A DNA stretch of 64,000 bases. Origin: Citrobacter sp. On2M. Its GTDB lineage: Bacteria; Pseudomonadota; Gammaproteobacteria; Enterobacterales; Enterobacteriaceae. The DNA lies in the NCBI RefSeq assembly GCF_018035235.1, contig NZ_WPCV01000006.1:62001-126000 (forward strand), in the 5' to 3' direction. This document shows, piece after piece, positions 22,094 to 34,162 of the stretch. Each line of letters opens with the position of its first letter. Position 1 is the first letter of the stretch. The notes below the pieces were generated by a model. That model ran no database searches. It was not told the DNA's origin and saw only the letters and a program-made list of their open reading frames with translations. A program made the translations under genes and the position numbers.

Positions 22094-23880
22094 TTACCAC
22101 TCCATACGGAACCCTGCGTTCACCTGCCAGTTCATATCAATGTCGCCTCCAGCTGACCTTTCCAGGTCAACGTACAGTCGAGAATTATTGTTCTGAGTGA
22201 GATGGATATTGGTTCCAATACCGTAGTTAATCCACGAGTCACTTCCTCCCTCGCGGACCGTCATGGACGCGTCTTTACCCCACACAGTGACATCACGATC
22301 GCCAGCAAACTCATGCAGCAGATCCAGCTTCACATAAATGTCGCTGTCCGGGCGTTCTTCAAATCGATAACCTCCTCGCAATCCGACACGACCGATCACG
22401 CTATCGATATCATTCTGACGAACCCGTAGCCCGCTGCTGGTGGTATAACGAGCTTCATCCAACCGGGTATACACGAGCTGTGCTTGCGGTTCGATGAAAG
22501 AGGATTCTCCCAGACTAAACTCACGACCGTATTCTGCGCTGGCGCTAATTGACCACGTACTGCTATCCGCCACCCCCATATTGCCGTACACATTTCGGTA
22601 GTTAAAATCACTCTCATGGCGGCTATATTTCAGTACCAGATCCAGGTAGTCTTGTTTCTCCGGACGGTACCATGCAGCATAAAGTGAACCACCGTAGCTC
22701 TTGTTATCGCCCGTGCCATAAGTAAAGTCAGCGTTACCTCTCATGTAATGCGCCGCAATGCCTCGCGTCCAGACTGATTGTTCACTTTCTTCTTTGTTGT
22801 CATAACCCAGTTGCCAGAAGCTGTACAAGTTTTTGAAGTAGCTGCCATTATCGCTTTCCATTTCGCCGCCTTTATAACGTATCCACAGACCATTTTGCTG
22901 TTGGTTCTGGCGTAATTCCCCTAAACGTTTATTCAGGCTGTCGATTTCGAGACGGGCGGTGGCCACCGCGTAGTTTAACCCGGCATTAGCAATCGCGGTG
23001 TTGCTACCCGCACTGGCTTTTGTTTAAACCCCCGTAATATACCAGTTTGTGCCATACTGGCTTACCGGATCACCTTCCCGAATATCAGAACGCAGTAGCG
23101 GTTTATAGTCGTATACATACTCGTTAGTGATATCGATTTTATCGTACGCTTCGAACATCACATTGCTGGCGGCATCGGCAACCCAGATATCTTCTTGCAG
23201 ATCGCTAAGCTTATTAATATTTAACGCCTCAATAGCATGAGTTCCCCCCGTGCTACTCTTAACGACTTCGATAAAGTCGCTCCCATTACGCCGCTGCTCA
23301 TCGGTTTTATTTGTATTTACATCAATCAGGAAAATACCGTTGTTGCCTTTCAGCTCGTGAATCTTCACGGTTTCGTTGATGCTCTGATTGGTATGCAGGT
23401 TAAAACCGTGCAGGTTTATCGTCCCGCCGTCTTGCAAGGTGATGGCGCTGATCTGAGCGTCTTTGCCATCCGGGATCCAGTAAGCATTATTCATCAGCGT
23501 CAGATTCAAATCTCCGGCCCATTTACCACTGACGATGTCCAGAACATTCGCCTCATGTCCATGCCAAAATGATTCCGCACCATTGAGCGTAATATTCATA
23601 TGGCTGGTATGAGCATATATTTTATCGCCGAAGTCGATATTTCCTAACAAATTAACCTTGTTCTCACCTGACTGATTAATATTTACGACACCACCATCTT
23701 TAGCACTAACCGCATCACTTTTTGATGAGCCATCAGGATAACCACTATTGTTCTCCAGCAGTTCTTTGAAATTGCTGGCGTAAGTATTAATGTAAACATC
23801 GCCACTGTTTGCCGTAATAGTAGAACCTACACCACGCGCATAGATTCAATTATTTGCCAGCGTAGCTTAATTTTCATTCG
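22094..23880 (-). pseudogene. Autotransporter adhesin relic (passenger end plus beta-barrel)
   Basis: One reading frame runs through the whole interval but is broken by three in-frame stops: TAA 23867-23869, TGA 23846-23848 and TAA 23024-23026. The first surviving part (to 23027) is passenger-like and pertactin-like (INTYASNFKELL, LNLTLMNNAYWIPDG, LHTNQSINETVKIHEL). After the last stop the frame resumes with SAGSNTAIANAGLNYAVATA and a type V autotransporter barrel of about 290 residues ending RMEW, with a terminal aromatic as in barrel proteins. No signal peptide remains: the 5' end is gone near 23880-23930. AT-rich and unlike its neighbours, so probably acquired and decaying. Confidence 0.88.
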
Positions 23881-23994
23881 CCGTAACCACCAATAAATAT
23901 TACCGAATATTAGCGTAGATTAGTTCGTATTAAATGAATCATAAAGCTGCGATGATAAACCAGAAAATACCGAATAATTAATTCTGAATAAGAA

Positions 23995-24025
23995 ATATAA
24001 AAAAACCCCGTCGCAACGGGGTTTT
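23995..24025 (-). terminator. ssb terminator
   Basis: AAAACCCCGT/ACGGGGTTTT stem with CGCA-type loop followed on the minus strand by a T-run, about 33 bases after the ssb stop. Confidence 0.88.
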
Positions 24026-24057
24026 CATAAATTAGAACGTTAATGCGTTCAGCTATC

Positions 24058-24582
24058 TTAGAACGGGATATCGTCGTCGAAGTCCATCGGCGGTTCGTTA
24101 GACGGCGCTGCCGGAGCGGACTGCTGCGGACGAGACTGCGCGCCGCCGCTGAACTGATTGCCGCCCTGCGGCTGCTGAGGCTGACCCCAACCCCCTTGCT
24201 GCTGACCGCCACCTGCCGGAGCACCACCGCCCTGACGACCACCCAGCATTTGCATGGTGCCGCCAACGTTAACAACAACTTCAGTGGTGTACTTTTCTAC
24301 GCCGGACTGATCGGTCCATTTGCGGGTACGCAGCTGACCTTCGATATAGACCTGGGAGCCTTTACGCAGATATTCACTGGCCACTTCCGCCAGTTTGCCA
24401 AACAGCACAACGCGGTGCCATTCAGTCTGCTCTTTCATTTCGCCGGTCGCTTTATCACGCCAGGATTCGGAAGTAGCCAGCGTAATGTTGGCAACTGCGC
24501 CACCATTCGGCATATAGCGTACTTCCGGGTCCTGGCCCAGATTACCGACGAGAATCACCTTGTTTACGCCTCTGCTGGCCAT
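24058..24582 (-). CDS. ssb: Single-stranded DNA-binding protein
   Basis: 174 residues. N-terminal OB fold (residues 1 to about 112, beginning [19 protein letters not shown]), a glycine/glutamine/proline-rich linker, and the acidic tip MDFDDDIPF that binds partner proteins (RecQ, PriA, Exo I and others). Acts as a tetramer in replication, recombination and repair. Divergent from uvrA across an SOS box. Confidence 0.98.
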   Translation of the reverse strand: MASRGVNKVILVGNLGQDPEVRYMPNGGAVANITLATSESWRDKATGEMKEQTEWHRVVLFGKLAEVASEYLRKGSQVYIEGQLRTRKWTDQSGVEKYTTEVVVNVGGTMQMLGGRQGGGAPAGGGQQQGGWGQPQQPQGGNQFSGGAQSRPQQSAPAAPSNEPPMDFDDDIPF

Positions 24583-24730
24583 GATCGTGTCTCCTGAAAA
24601 ACGTTACTGAATAAGTGTAAGCGCGGGATTGTAGCATTTCCAATAGCGCTTTTACTACGTTGCGAGATCGATTCCAGTAAACAATCCCCGTCAAACATTG
24701 TTGCACAGGAACATGCGTTTTGCATTCCAA

Positions 24731-24750
24731 TACTGTATATCCATTCAGGT
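24731..24750. promoter_or_regulatory. LexA box between ssb and uvrA
   Basis: TACTGTATATCCATTCAGGT contains CTG-N10-CAG. It lies about 85-100 bases before the uvrA start and serves the divergent uvrA and ssb promoters, as in E. coli. Confidence 0.92.
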
Positions 24751-24834
24751 CAAGTTGTGTCATAATTAACCGTTTGTGATCGCCGGTAGCACCATGCAGC
24801 CAGGCAAAAAAAGCGTTTAATCCGGGAAAGATGA

Positions 24835-27657
24835 ATGGATAAGATCGAAGTTCGGGGCGCCCGCACCCATAATCTCAAAAACATCAACCTCGTCATCCCG
24901 CGCGACAAGCTGATTGTCGTCACCGGGCTTTCGGGCTCAGGCAAATCTTCGCTTGCTTTCGACACCCTGTATGCCGAAGGGCAACGTCGTTACGTTGAAT
25001 CCCTTTCAGCTTACGCGCGTCAGTTTCTGTCACTGATGGAAAAACCGGATGTCGACCACATTGAGGGGCTGTCTCCTGCCATCTCAATTGAACAAAAATC
25101 GACATCTCATAACCCGCGATCCACGGTAGGTACGATTACCGAAATTCACGACTATCTGCGCCTGCTGTTTGCCCGCGTTGGCGAGCCGCGCTGCCCGGAT
25201 CACGACGTTCCCCTGGCGGCGCAGACCGTTAGCCAGATGGTGGACAACGTGCTGTCGCAGCCGGAAGGCAAACGTCTGATGTTACTGGCGCCGGTAATTA
25301 AGGAGCGTAAAGGCGAGCACACCAAAACACTGGAAAACCTGGCGGGCCAGGGCTATATCCGCGCCCGTATCGACGGCGAAGTGTGTGACCTTTCCGATCC
25401 GCCCAAGCTGGAGCTGCAAAAGAAACACACCATTGAAGTGGTGATTGACCGCTTTAAAGTCCGCGATGACCTCACTCAGCGACTGGCTGAATCCTTTGAA
25501 ACCGCGCTGGAACTGTCCGGTGGTACGGCGGTGGTCGCCGATATGGACGACCCGAAAGCGGAAGAGCTACTGTTCTCCGCCAACTTTGCCTGCCCGATTT
25601 GCGGCTACAGTATGCGCGAACTGGAACCCCGCCTGTTCTCGTTCAACAACCCGGCGGGTGCGTGCCCAACCTGTGACGGTCTCGGCGTGCAGCAGTATTT
25701 CGATCCTGACCGGGTGATCCAAAACCCGGAACTGTCGCTGGCCGGTGGCGCCATCCGCGGTTGGGATCGTCGTAACTTCTATTACTTCCAGATGCTTAAG
25801 TCGCTGGCGGAGCACTATAAGTTCGACGTCGAAGCCCCATGGGCCAGCCTGAACCCTGCTGTGCATAAAGTGGTGCTGTATGGTTCGGGTAAAGAAAATA
25901 TCGAATTCAAATACATGAACGATCGCGGCGATACGTCCGTACGTCGTCACCCGTTCGAAGGCGTATTACACAATATGGAGCGCCGTTATAAAGAGACGGA
26001 ATCCAGCGCGGTACGCGAAGAATTAGCCAAATTCATCAGTAACCGGCCGTGCGCCAGCTGTGAAGGGACGCGTTTACGCCGGGAAGCCCGCCACGTATTT
26101 GTCGAAAATACGCCGCTGCCCGCGATTTCCGACATGAGCATCGGTCATGCGATGGATTTCTTCAACAACCTGAAACTTGCAGGTCAGCGGGCGAAGATTG
26201 CAGAGAAAATCCTTAAAGAGATTGGCGATCGTCTGAAGTTCCTGGTCAACGTCGGCCTCAACTATCTGACGCTGTCACGTTCAGCCGAAACGCTCTCCGG
26301 CGGCGAAGCCCAGCGTATTCGTCTGGCAAGTCAGATCGGCGCAGGACTGGTCGGCGTAATGTACGTGCTGGATGAGCCGTCTATTGGTCTGCATCAGCGC
26401 GATAATGAACGACTGCTGGGTACGCTTATCCATCTGCGTAACCTGGGTAATACCGTGATTGTGGTCGAACACGATGAAGATGCGATTCGCGCCGCTGACC
26501 ACGTTATCGACATCGGTCCCGGCGCGGGCGTTCACGGCGGCCAGGTAGTTGCCGAAGGAACGCTAAAAGATATTATGGCGGTGCCTGAGTCGCTGACCGG
26601 CCAGTACATGAGCGGTAAGCGCAAAATTGAAGTACCGAAACAGCGCGTGGCAGCTGATCCGGAAAAAGTGCTGAAGCTCACCGGCGCACGCGGTAACAAC
26701 CTGAAAGATGTCACCCTGACGCTGCCGGTTGGTTTATTTACCTGCATTACCGGGGTTTCCGGCTCAGGTAAATCGACGCTGATCAACGATACGCTGTTCC
26801 CCATTGCGCAGACGGCGCTGAACGGTGCGACGCTGGCGGAACCTGCGCCGTATCGCGATGTTCAGGGTCTGGAACATTTCGACAAAGTCATCGATATTGA
26901 CCAAAGCCCAATTGGCCGTACCCCGCGATCTAACCCGGCAACCTACACCGGGGTATTTACGCCAGTGCGCGAACTGTTTGCCGGCGTGCCGGAGTCCCGT
27001 GCACGCGGTTACACGCCGGGTCGTTTCAGCTTTAACGTCCGCGGTGGACGCTGCGAAGCCTGTCAGGGCGATGGCGTGATCAAAGTGGAAATGCACTTCC
27101 TGCCAGATATCTACGTGCCGTGCGATCAGTGCAAAGGTAAGCGCTATAACCGCGAAACGCTGGAGATTAAGTACAAGGGCAAGACTATCCACGAAGTGCT
27201 GGATATGACGATTGAAGAAGCACGTGAGTTCTTCGATGCCGTTCCGGCGCTGGCGCGTAAGCTGCAAACGCTGATGGACGTTGGTCTGACGTACATCCGC
27301 CTCGGCCAGTCTGCCACCACGCTCTCGGGCGGTGAAGCGCAGCGCGTGAAGCTGGCGCGTGAGTTGTCCAAACGCGGTACCGGACAGACGCTGTATATTC
27401 TCGATGAGCCAACCACCGGCCTGCATTTTGCGGATATTCAGCAACTGCTGGACGTGCTGCATCAGCTTCGGGATCAGGGCAACACCATCGTGGTGATTGA
27501 GCACAATCTGGACGTGATTAAAACCGCAGACTGGATTGTCGATCTCGGTCCGGAAGGCGGCAGCGGCGGCGGGGAAATTTTAGTCTCCGGCACGCCGGAG
27601 ACGGTCGCTGAATGTGAAGCCTCACACACGGCTCGTTTCCTCAAACCGCTGTTGTAA
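24835..27657 (+). CDS. uvrA: UvrA, excinuclease ABC damage-recognition ATPase
   Basis: 940 residues. Two ABC ATPase modules: Walker [10 protein letters not shown] and GVSGSGKST, signatures [12 protein letters not shown] and [12 protein letters not shown]. Zinc-binding cysteines are visible in CPICGY...CPTC and in CEACQG...CDQC. It scans DNA with UvrB in nucleotide excision repair. SOS-induced through the upstream LexA box. A 12-bp-stem hairpin follows. Confidence 0.98.
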   Translation: MDKIEVRGARTHNLKNINLVIPRDKLIVVTGLSGSGKSSLAFDTLYAEGQRRYVESLSAYARQFLSLMEKPDVDHIEGLSPAISIEQKSTSHNPRSTVGTITEIHDYLRLLFARVGEPRCPDHDVPLAAQTVSQMVDNVLSQPEGKRLMLLAPVIKERKGEHTKTLENLAGQGYIRARIDGEVCDLSDPPKLELQKKHTIEVVIDRFKVRDDLTQRLAESFETALELSGGTAVVADMDDPKAEELLFSANFACPICGYSMRELEPRLFSFNNPAGACPTCDGLGVQQYFDPDRVIQNPELSLAGGAIRGWDRRNFYYFQMLKSLAEHYKFDVEAPWASLNPAVHKVVLYGSGKENIEFKYMNDRGDTSVRRHPFEGVLHNMERRYKETESSAVREELAKFISNRPCASCEGTRLRREARHVFVENTPLPAISDMSIGHAMDFFNNLKLAGQRAKIAEKILKEIGDRLKFLVNVGLNYLTLSRSAETLSGGEAQRIRLASQIGAGLVGVMYVLDEPSIGLHQRDNERLLGTLIHLRNLGNTVIVVEHDEDAIRAADHVIDIGPGAGVHGGQVVAEGTLKDIMAVPESLTGQYMSGKRKIEVPKQRVAADPEKVLKLTGARGNNLKDVTLTLPVGLFTCITGVSGSGKSTLINDTLFPIAQTALNGATLAEPAPYRDVQGLEHFDKVIDIDQSPIGRTPRSNPATYTGVFTPVRELFAGVPESRARGYTPGRFSFNVRGGRCEACQGDGVIKVEMHFLPDIYVPCDQCKGKRYNRETLEIKYKGKTIHEVLDMTIEEAREFFDAVPALARKLQTLMDVGLTYIRLGQSATTLSGGEAQRVKLARELSKRGTGQTLYILDEPTTGLHFADIQQLLDVLHQLRDQGNTIVVIEHNLDVIKTADWIVDLGPEGGSGGGEILVSGTPETVAECEASHTARFLKPLL

Positions 27658-27666
27658 GTATCCCCG

Positions 27667-27696
27667 TACCGCTTCCTGGCGCAACAGGAAGCGGTA
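27667..27696. terminator. Terminator between convergent uvrA and yjbR
   Basis: Perfect stem TACCGCTTCCTG/CAGGAAGCGGTA with a six-base loop. No long T-run on either side, but its place between two convergent stops suits a shared terminator. Confidence 0.7.
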
Positions 27697-27698
27697 AA

Positions 27699-28052
27699 TT
27701 ATTGCACCAGCAACTTACGTTTATCTTCCGGCAGCGTATTTACAGCCTGTTGCCAGGAGGCATCTACCAGATAGTAGATCTGTGAATCTGGCAGCGAGCC
27801 ATCAAGATACACCGTGCTCCAGTGCGCTTTATTGAGATGACGGCTGGGACGCACGTCTTTATGTTGCTGACGCAGCAATTCTGCGAGTTCAGGGCTGGTT
27901 TTCAGAGAAACCGCCGGGCGACCTTCGACCTCTTTGACCATCGCAAAGAGTACATCTTCAACTTTGATTTGCGTGGCTTTCCAGTCACTGTGCACGCTCT
28001 GCTCCGCACCCGTTTTTGCCATGCAGTATTGCAGCAACTCCGAATTCGTCAT
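27699..28052 (-). CDS. yjbR: YjbR, MmcQ/YjbR-family DNA-binding-like protein
   Basis: 117 residues. MmcQ/YjbR double-wing fold proteins have a DNA-binding-like surface but no settled role. Recognisable segments are DWKATQIKVEDVLFAMV and RPSRHLNKAHWSTVYLDG. The ATG at 28050-28052 is preceded by GGGGAA and matches E. coli; the frame extends upstream without a better start. Confidence 0.92.
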   Translation of the reverse strand: MTNSELLQYCMAKTGAEQSVHSDWKATQIKVEDVLFAMVKEVEGRPAVSLKTSPELAELLRQQHKDVRPSRHLNKAHWSTVYLDGSLPDSQIYYLVDASWQQAVNTLPEDKRKLLVQ

Positions 28053-28171
28053 CTTTATTCCCCTTACCAGCATATTGCCTAATGAGAACATCTTTATTCA
28101 GTGTGCAGCAAGTCCGCAAAAGGTAAAAGCCAGTAGCGTAAATTTGTTTAAAAAATCAGCATTCCGTCTTC

Positions 28172-28909
<738 letters not shown>

Positions 28910-29019
28910 TTATCATTTTTTATTAACAACTGGTCAAAAAACTATCTGACATTACCCCTTGGGGGAAGGGAAAGGAAGGATTTTCTCTGGTTTTGTCCAG
29001 GAAAAGGAGCATGATCACA

Positions 29020-29058
29020 TTGGAAAACAGGCCTGATCTCGTGACGCGTATCAGGCCT
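29020..29058 (-). terminator. tyrB terminator
   Basis: Stem AGGCCTGAT/ATCAGGCCT with a 12-base loop followed on the minus strand by GTTTTCC, just after tyrB. Confidence 0.7.
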
Positions 29059-29068
29059 GTACACCCGG

Positions 29069-30262
29069 TTACATGACGGCGGCAAATGCCTTCGCCACGC
29101 GCTGCACATTACTGTGATTCAACCCGGCCACGCACATACGACCGCTGGCTATCAGGTATACCCCAAACTCATCGCGCAGGCGATCGACCTGAGCGGCGCT
29201 GAGCCCGGTATAACTGAACATACCGCGCTGTTGCAGCAGGTAATCAAAGTTACGGCCCGGGATCTCCGCATTCAATACGTTAACCAGCTCCTGGCGCATC
29301 GCCAGAATACGGGTACGCATCTCTTCGACTTCCGCCAGCCAGCTGGCTTTCAGCGTGTCATCCCCCAACACCGCAGCAACCACCTGCGCACCAAAATTTG
29401 GCGGACTGGAGTAGTTCCGGCGCACCGTCGCTTTTAGCTGCCCCAGAACGCGGCTGGCGGCATCGGCGTCTTCACACACCACTGACAGCCCACCGACGCG
29501 TTCACCGTACAAGGAAAAGATCTTCGAGAATGAATTGCTGACCAGGGCAGGCAATCCGGCGCTGGCAATGGCGCGGATCGCGTAGGCATCATCTTCCATT
29601 CCACCGCCGAAGCCCTGGTAAGCAATATCCAGGAACGGGATGAGATCACGTGCTTTCAGGATCTCAATGACGCCATCCCACTGCGTTGGAGTTAAATCCG
29701 CCCCTGTCGGGTTATGGCAGCACGGATGCAGTAGCACGATGCTACGCGCGGGTAAGGTATTCAGCGCTGCCAGCAGGTCGTTGAAACGCACGCCATTGGT
29801 CGTGTTGTCATACCAGGGGTAAGTACTTACATTGAATCCAGCACCTTCAAAAATCGCGATGTGGTTTTCCCAGGTCGGATCGCTAACCCACACGCCAGAA
29901 TCAGGGAAATAGCGCTTCAGGAAGTCTGCACCAACCTTTAGCGCGCCGGAGCCGCCCAGCGTCTGAATGGTTGCGACGCGCTGCTGCTGGAGAACCGGAT
30001 GATCTGCGCCAAACAGCAGTGGTGCAATGGTATGACGATAAGCGTTCAGACCTTCCATCGGCAGATACAGCGAAGCGCCATGCGGTTTGGCATTGAGTCG
30101 GGCTTCCGCTTCCGCGACCGCTTTAAGCTGAGGAATAATCCCGTCTTCGTTGTAATACAGGCCAATGCTGAGGTTCACTTTGTCGCTACGTGAATCTTCT
30201 TTGAACCGCTCCATAAGCGATAAAATCGGGTCGCCAGCGTAGGCGTCAACTTTTTGAAACAC
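29069..30262 (-). CDS. tyrB: TyrB, aromatic amino acid aminotransferase
   Basis: 397 residues from GTG 30260-30262 ([14 protein letters not shown]), the same length as the E. coli enzyme; the frame is open for 40 codons upstream but these do not match the family. Class I PLP aminotransferase, with [16 protein letters not shown] (Schiff-base lysine), [13 protein letters not shown] and the C-terminal [10 protein letters not shown]. Final step of tyrosine and phenylalanine synthesis, also leucine. E. coli tyrB is under TyrR; only a TGTAAA half-site is visible just before the gene. Confidence 0.95.
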   Translation of the reverse strand: MFQKVDAYAGDPILSLMERFKEDSRSDKVNLSIGLYYNEDGIIPQLKAVAEAEARLNAKPHGASLYLPMEGLNAYRHTIAPLLFGADHPVLQQQRVATIQTLGGSGALKVGADFLKRYFPDSGVWVSDPTWENHIAIFEGAGFNVSTYPWYDNTTNGVRFNDLLAALNTLPARSIVLLHPCCHNPTGADLTPTQWDGVIEILKARDLIPFLDIAYQGFGGGMEDDAYAIRAIASAGLPALVSNSFSKIFSLYGERVGGLSVVCEDADAASRVLGQLKATVRRNYSSPPNFGAQVVAAVLGDDTLKASWLAEVEEMRTRILAMRQELVNVLNAEIPGRNFDYLLQQRGMFSYTGLSAAQVDRLRDEFGVYLIASGRMCVAGLNHSNVQRVAKAFAAVM

Positions 30263-30347
30263 GTGTGGTTCTCCAGGTTTACAGGCAGAGGATAAGAACA
30301 CAATAAACCGGAAGCAGGAGAAGATCGAGAGGATGTTGAGAGGAATA

Positions 30348-30384
30348 TTGCCGGATAGCGGCGTAACCGCCTTATCCGGCATAT
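30348..30384. repeat. REP unit between tyrB and alr
   Basis: TTGCCGGATAGCGGCGTAA and CGCCTTATCCGGCAT form an inverted pair typical of REP. It lies within the tyrB leader and after alr on the same strand. Confidence 0.85.
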
Positions 30385-30395
30385 CATGCGCTTAA

Positions 30396-31475
30396 TTAAT
30401 CGATATACTTCATCGCCACGCGCGAAGTCAGGCGCGTAATAAGTTCGTAAGCACTTACTTTCGTCATTTCAGCAATGCGTTCAACGGGCAGGCCTTCACC
30501 CCACAGGATCACCGAATCGCCAGCTTTGTCCTGCGCCTCGGGGCCTAAATCGACGCAGATCATATCCATCGCGACACGACCGACGATCGGCACTTCACGG
30601 CCATTAACCAGCACCGGTGTCCCTGACGGCGCTGCACGCGGATAACCGTCGCCATAGCCCATCGCCACCACGCCCAGACGTGTATCACGCTCACTCTGCC
30701 AGGTTCCACCATAGCCAACCGGTTCGCCCGCCTTGTGTTCACGCACCGCAATCAGGCTGGAGGTCAACGACATCACTGGCTGGCAGCCAAAATCGGCGCC
30801 GATAGAGTGGTTTTCCAGCGGCGATACGCCATACAGAATCAGCCCCGGACGCGCCCAGTCGAAGTGGGACTGGGGCCACAGCAAAATTCCCCCCGACGCG
30901 GCAATTGAACGTTGCCCAGGTTTGCCCTCGCAAAAGCTATTGAAGATATCGAGCTGTTTTTCGGTCGCGCCGCATTCAGGTTCGTCTGCGCGCGCAAAGT
31001 GGCTGACGATATTAACCGGTTGACGCACGTTTTCACATTGGGTCAAGCGCTGATAAAACGCCTCAGCCTTCTCAGGACGTACGCCCAGGCGGTGCATTCC
31101 CGTGTCGAGCTTCATCCAGACGGTGACCGGTTCAGCCAATTCTGCGGCTTCCAGGGCTTCAAGTTGCTCCTGGTTGTGGACGGCAGTATGCAGACGCTGC
31201 GCGGAGATCGTCGGCAGATCGGAGGCATCAAAAAATCCCTCCAGCAGCAGGATGGGCTGCGTGATCCCTCCCGCTCGCAACCGCAGGGCTTCTTCAAGAC
31301 GAGCGACACCAAAAGCGTCCGCATCGGGGAGCGTTCGCGCGGTCTCTAACAGACCATGGCCATAAGCGTTCGCTTTCACGACCGCAACCAGTTTGCTGGC
31401 AGGAGCCAGTTCACGCAGACGTTGCAGGTTGTGTCGCAGAGCGCGGCGGTTAATAACTACAGTTGCCGCTTGCAT
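30396..31475 (-). CDS. alr: Alanine racemase, biosynthetic
   Basis: 359 residues. Fold type III PLP enzyme: KANAYGHG with Lys34 as the cofactor lysine, GYGDGYPR with the catalytic tyrosine region in the C-terminal domain, and [11 protein letters not shown]. Makes D-alanine for peptidoglycan. Lies downstream of dnaB on the same strand, separated by an ERIC element. Confidence 0.97.
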   Translation of the reverse strand: MQAATVVINRRALRHNLQRLRELAPASKLVAVVKANAYGHGLLETARTLPDADAFGVARLEEALRLRAGGITQPILLLEGFFDASDLPTISAQRLHTAVHNQEQLEALEAAELAEPVTVWMKLDTGMHRLGVRPEKAEAFYQRLTQCENVRQPVNIVSHFARADEPECGATEKQLDIFNSFCEGKPGQRSIAASGGILLWPQSHFDWARPGLILYGVSPLENHSIGADFGCQPVMSLTSSLIAVREHKAGEPVGYGGTWQSERDTRLGVVAMGYGDGYPRAAPSGTPVLVNGREVPIVGRVAMDMICVDLGPEAQDKAGDSVILWGEGLPVERIAEMTKVSAYELITRLTSRVAMKYID

Positions 31476-31500
31476 TCGTATTCCTTAATAAAAGAATCCC

Positions 31501-31689
31501 CTAAATCATTCGTGTTGCAGGACAAAAACGCTTTGGCGTTTTTGAACAGCGCCTGCGCTGGCCCCAAAGGGGCGAGGACGCAGTCCGAGTCACGCGACAA
31601 GCCAGAGAACCCCCGGGAGCTTAGTAAGCTAAGTGACTGGGGTGAACGGGCGTAGTCAACGCATCTGCAGCATGAAGGATGACGGAGAT
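31501..31689. repeat. Long ERIC element with internal insertion, dnaB-alr gap
   Basis: Left arm ATTCGTGTTGCAGGA and right arm CTGCAGCATGAAGGATGACG flank a core CCCGGGAGCTTAGTAAGCTA then AGTGACTGGGGTGAACG. Total about 189 bp, roughly 60-70 bp longer than a standard ERIC because of an insert (about 31523-31600) after the left arm. The right end abuts the dnaB stop codon. Confidence 0.85.
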
Positions 31690-33105
31690 TTATTCGTCGT
31701 CGTATTGTGGGCCCGCATAGTTATCGAATCGCGACCACTGTCCGTTAAACGTCAGGCGCACCGTGCCAATCGGACCGTTACGCTGCTTACCAATAATAAT
31801 TTCGGCGATGCCTTTTAAGTCACTATTTTCGTGATAAACCTCATCACGATAGATAAACATGATTAAGTCGGCATCCTGTTCGATGGAGCCGGATTCACGC
31901 AGATCCGAGTTAACCGGACGTTTGTCGGCGCGTTGTTCCAGTGAGCGGTTAAGCTGCGACAGCGCCACCACCGGCACATGCAGTTCTTTTGCTAACGCCT
32001 TCAGCGAGCGGGAAATTTCAGCAATTTCCAGCGTACGGTTATCGGAGAGCGACGGCACGCGCATCAGTTGCAGGTAGTCGATCATGATCAGGCCGATACC
32101 GCCGTGTTCACGGGCGATACGACGAGCACGCGAGCGCACTTCCGTTGGCGTCAGGCCGGAAGAATCATCAATATAGATGTTTCGTTTCTCCAGCAAAATA
32201 CCCATTGTTCCGGAAATTCGCGCCCAGTCTTCATCATCCAGTTGACCGGTACGGATTTTGGTTTGGTCTACGCGTGAAAGCGAAGCCAGGGAACGCATCA
32301 TGATCTGTTCCGAGGGCATTTCAAGACTAAAGATAAGAACTGGCTTATCCTGCAACATCGCCGCATTTTCGACGAGGTTCATTGCAAATGTCGTCTTACC
32401 CATCGACGGACGCGCGGCGACGATAATCAAGTCTGACGGCTGCAAACCCGCCGTCTTTTTGTTGAGGTCGTCATAGCCGGTGTTCACCCCGGTGACGCCG
32501 TCGTGCGGCTGCTGGAACAGCTGCTCGATACGCGCGACGGTTGCGTCGAGCACATCGGTGATGTTTTTCGGGCCTTCGTCTTTGTTGGCCCGACTTTCAG
32601 CGATTTTAAAAACGCGTGATTCCGCGAGGTCCAGCAGATCTTCACTGGAACGGCCTTGCGGATCAAACCCGGCTTCCGCGATTTCGTGCGCAACCGAAAT
32701 CATGTCACGAACAACAGCACGTTCACGGACGATATCCGCATAAGCACTAATGTTCGCCGCACTTGGGGTATTTTTAGATAACTCAGCCAGGTAAGCAAAG
32801 CCGCCGACGCTGTCCAGTTGTCCCTGAACCTCCAACGATTCTGCGAGCGTGATCAGGTCGATGGGTTTTCCCATCTCCTGCAGTCGATGCATTTCGGTGA
32901 AGATGTGCCGGTGCGGTCGGGTATAAAAATCTTCCGCCACCACACGCTCGGCCACATCGTCCCAGCGTTCGTTATCCAGCATTAAACCGCCCAACACCGA
33001 CTGTTCCGCTTCAATCGAGTGCGGCGGTACTTTCAGCCCGGCGACCTGGGGATCGCGCTCACGAGCATCAGTCTGTTGTTTGTTGAAGGGTTTATTTCCT
33101 GCCAT
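31690..33105 (-). CDS. dnaB: DnaB, replicative DNA helicase
   Basis: 471 residues, full length. N-terminal DnaC/primase-interacting domain, linker, and RecA-like helicase domain with Walker A ARPSMGKTTF, Walker B LIMIDYLQLM and the arginine-finger region near the C-terminus. Hexameric 5'-3' helicase at the replication fork. Its start lies 64 bases from the divergent qor start. Confidence 0.98.
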   Translation of the reverse strand: MAGNKPFNKQQTDARERDPQVAGLKVPPHSIEAEQSVLGGLMLDNERWDDVAERVVAEDFYTRPHRHIFTEMHRLQEMGKPIDLITLAESLEVQGQLDSVGGFAYLAELSKNTPSAANISAYADIVRERAVVRDMISVAHEIAEAGFDPQGRSSEDLLDLAESRVFKIAESRANKDEGPKNITDVLDATVARIEQLFQQPHDGVTGVNTGYDDLNKKTAGLQPSDLIIVAARPSMGKTTFAMNLVENAAMLQDKPVLIFSLEMPSEQIMMRSLASLSRVDQTKIRTGQLDDEDWARISGTMGILLEKRNIYIDDSSGLTPTEVRSRARRIAREHGGIGLIMIDYLQLMRVPSLSDNRTLEIAEISRSLKALAKELHVPVVALSQLNRSLEQRADKRPVNSDLRESGSIEQDADLIMFIYRDEVYHENSDLKGIAEIIIGKQRNGPIGTVRLTFNGQWSRFDNYAGPQYDDE

Positions 33106-33169
33106 AGTGAATGGAGTTACCGAGATAATGATTGGGTCGAAAGATTACCACATTTCTTTTGGAGGAAGC

Positions 33170-34153
33170 ATGGCAACGCGTATTGAATTTCACAAGCATG
33201 GTGGTCCTGAAGTGCTTCAGGTCGTCGATTTTACGCCTGCAGATCCGGCGGAGAACGAAATCCAGGTCGAGAACAAAGCGATTGGGATCAACTATATCGA
33301 CACATACATCCGTAGTGGTCTTTATCCGCCGCCTTCTCTGCCCAGCGGCCTGGGAACCGAAGCCGCGGGCATAGTCAGCAAAGTGGGGAATAAAGTAACG
33401 CACATTAAAGCAGGCGATCGCGTGGTTTACGCCCAGTCTGCGCTTGGCGCTTACAGCTCAGTACATAACGTTCCGGCCGATAAAGCCGCCATCCTGCCCA
33501 ACGCTATCTCATTTGAACAAGCTGCAGCCTCATTCCTGAAAGGGTTAACTGTTTTTTATCTGTTGCGTAAAACCTATGAAATTCAGCCTGATGAACCATT
33601 TTTGTTCCATGCGGCTGCGGGCGGCGTCGGGATGATTGCCTGCCAGTGGGCAAAAGCATTGGGTGCGAAGCTGATTGGTACCGTCGGCAATGCGCAAAAA
33701 GCGCAAATTGCGCTGCAGGCCGGTGCATGGCAGGTCATTAACTATCGTGAAGAGAGCATTGTTGAGCGAGTGAAAGAGGTAACCGGCGGTAAAAAAGTGC
33801 GGGTGGTCTATGACTCAGTGGGAAAAGATACCTGGGAAGCCTCATTGGATTGTTTACAGCGTCGAGGGCTGATGGTCAGCTTTGGTAACGCCTCCGGACC
33901 GGTGACTGGCGTTAACTTAGGCATTCTGAATCAGAAAGGTTCGCTGTACGTGACCCGCCCTTCGCTCCAGGGTTACATCACCAACCACCATGAATTAACC
34001 GAAGCCAGCAATGAGCTGTTCTCGCTGATTGCCAGCGGGGTGATCAAAGTGGATGTCGCGCCGGGTCAGAAATTTGCGCTAAGTGACGCGCAACGAGCCC
34101 ATGAAGTACTGGAAAGCCGGGCCACGCAGGGCTCGAGTTTACTCATCCCATAA
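33170..34153 (+). CDS. qor: QorA, NADPH-dependent quinone oxidoreductase
   Basis: 327 residues, zinc-free medium-chain dehydrogenase. The NADPH fold is marked by HAAAGGVGMIACQWAKALG; the zinc-binding cysteines of alcohol dehydrogenases are absent. Reduces quinones. ATG 33170 has GGAGG upstream and matches the E. coli start, although the frame is open from 33080. Divergent from dnaB. Confidence 0.96.
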   Translation: MATRIEFHKHGGPEVLQVVDFTPADPAENEIQVENKAIGINYIDTYIRSGLYPPPSLPSGLGTEAAGIVSKVGNKVTHIKAGDRVVYAQSALGAYSSVHNVPADKAAILPNAISFEQAAASFLKGLTVFYLLRKTYEIQPDEPFLFHAAAGGVGMIACQWAKALGAKLIGTVGNAQKAQIALQAGAWQVINYREESIVERVKEVTGGKKVRVVYDSVGKDTWEASLDCLQRRGLMVSFGNASGPVTGVNLGILNQKGSLYVTRPSLQGYITNHHELTEASNELFSLIASGVIKVDVAPGQKFALSDAQRAHEVLESRATQGSSLLIP

Positions 34154-34162
34154 TGCTCCAAC

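Noticed and set aside
26764-27504. 246-codon open frame antisense to uvrA
   Set aside because: Shadow of uvrA, with no ribosome-binding site or family features.
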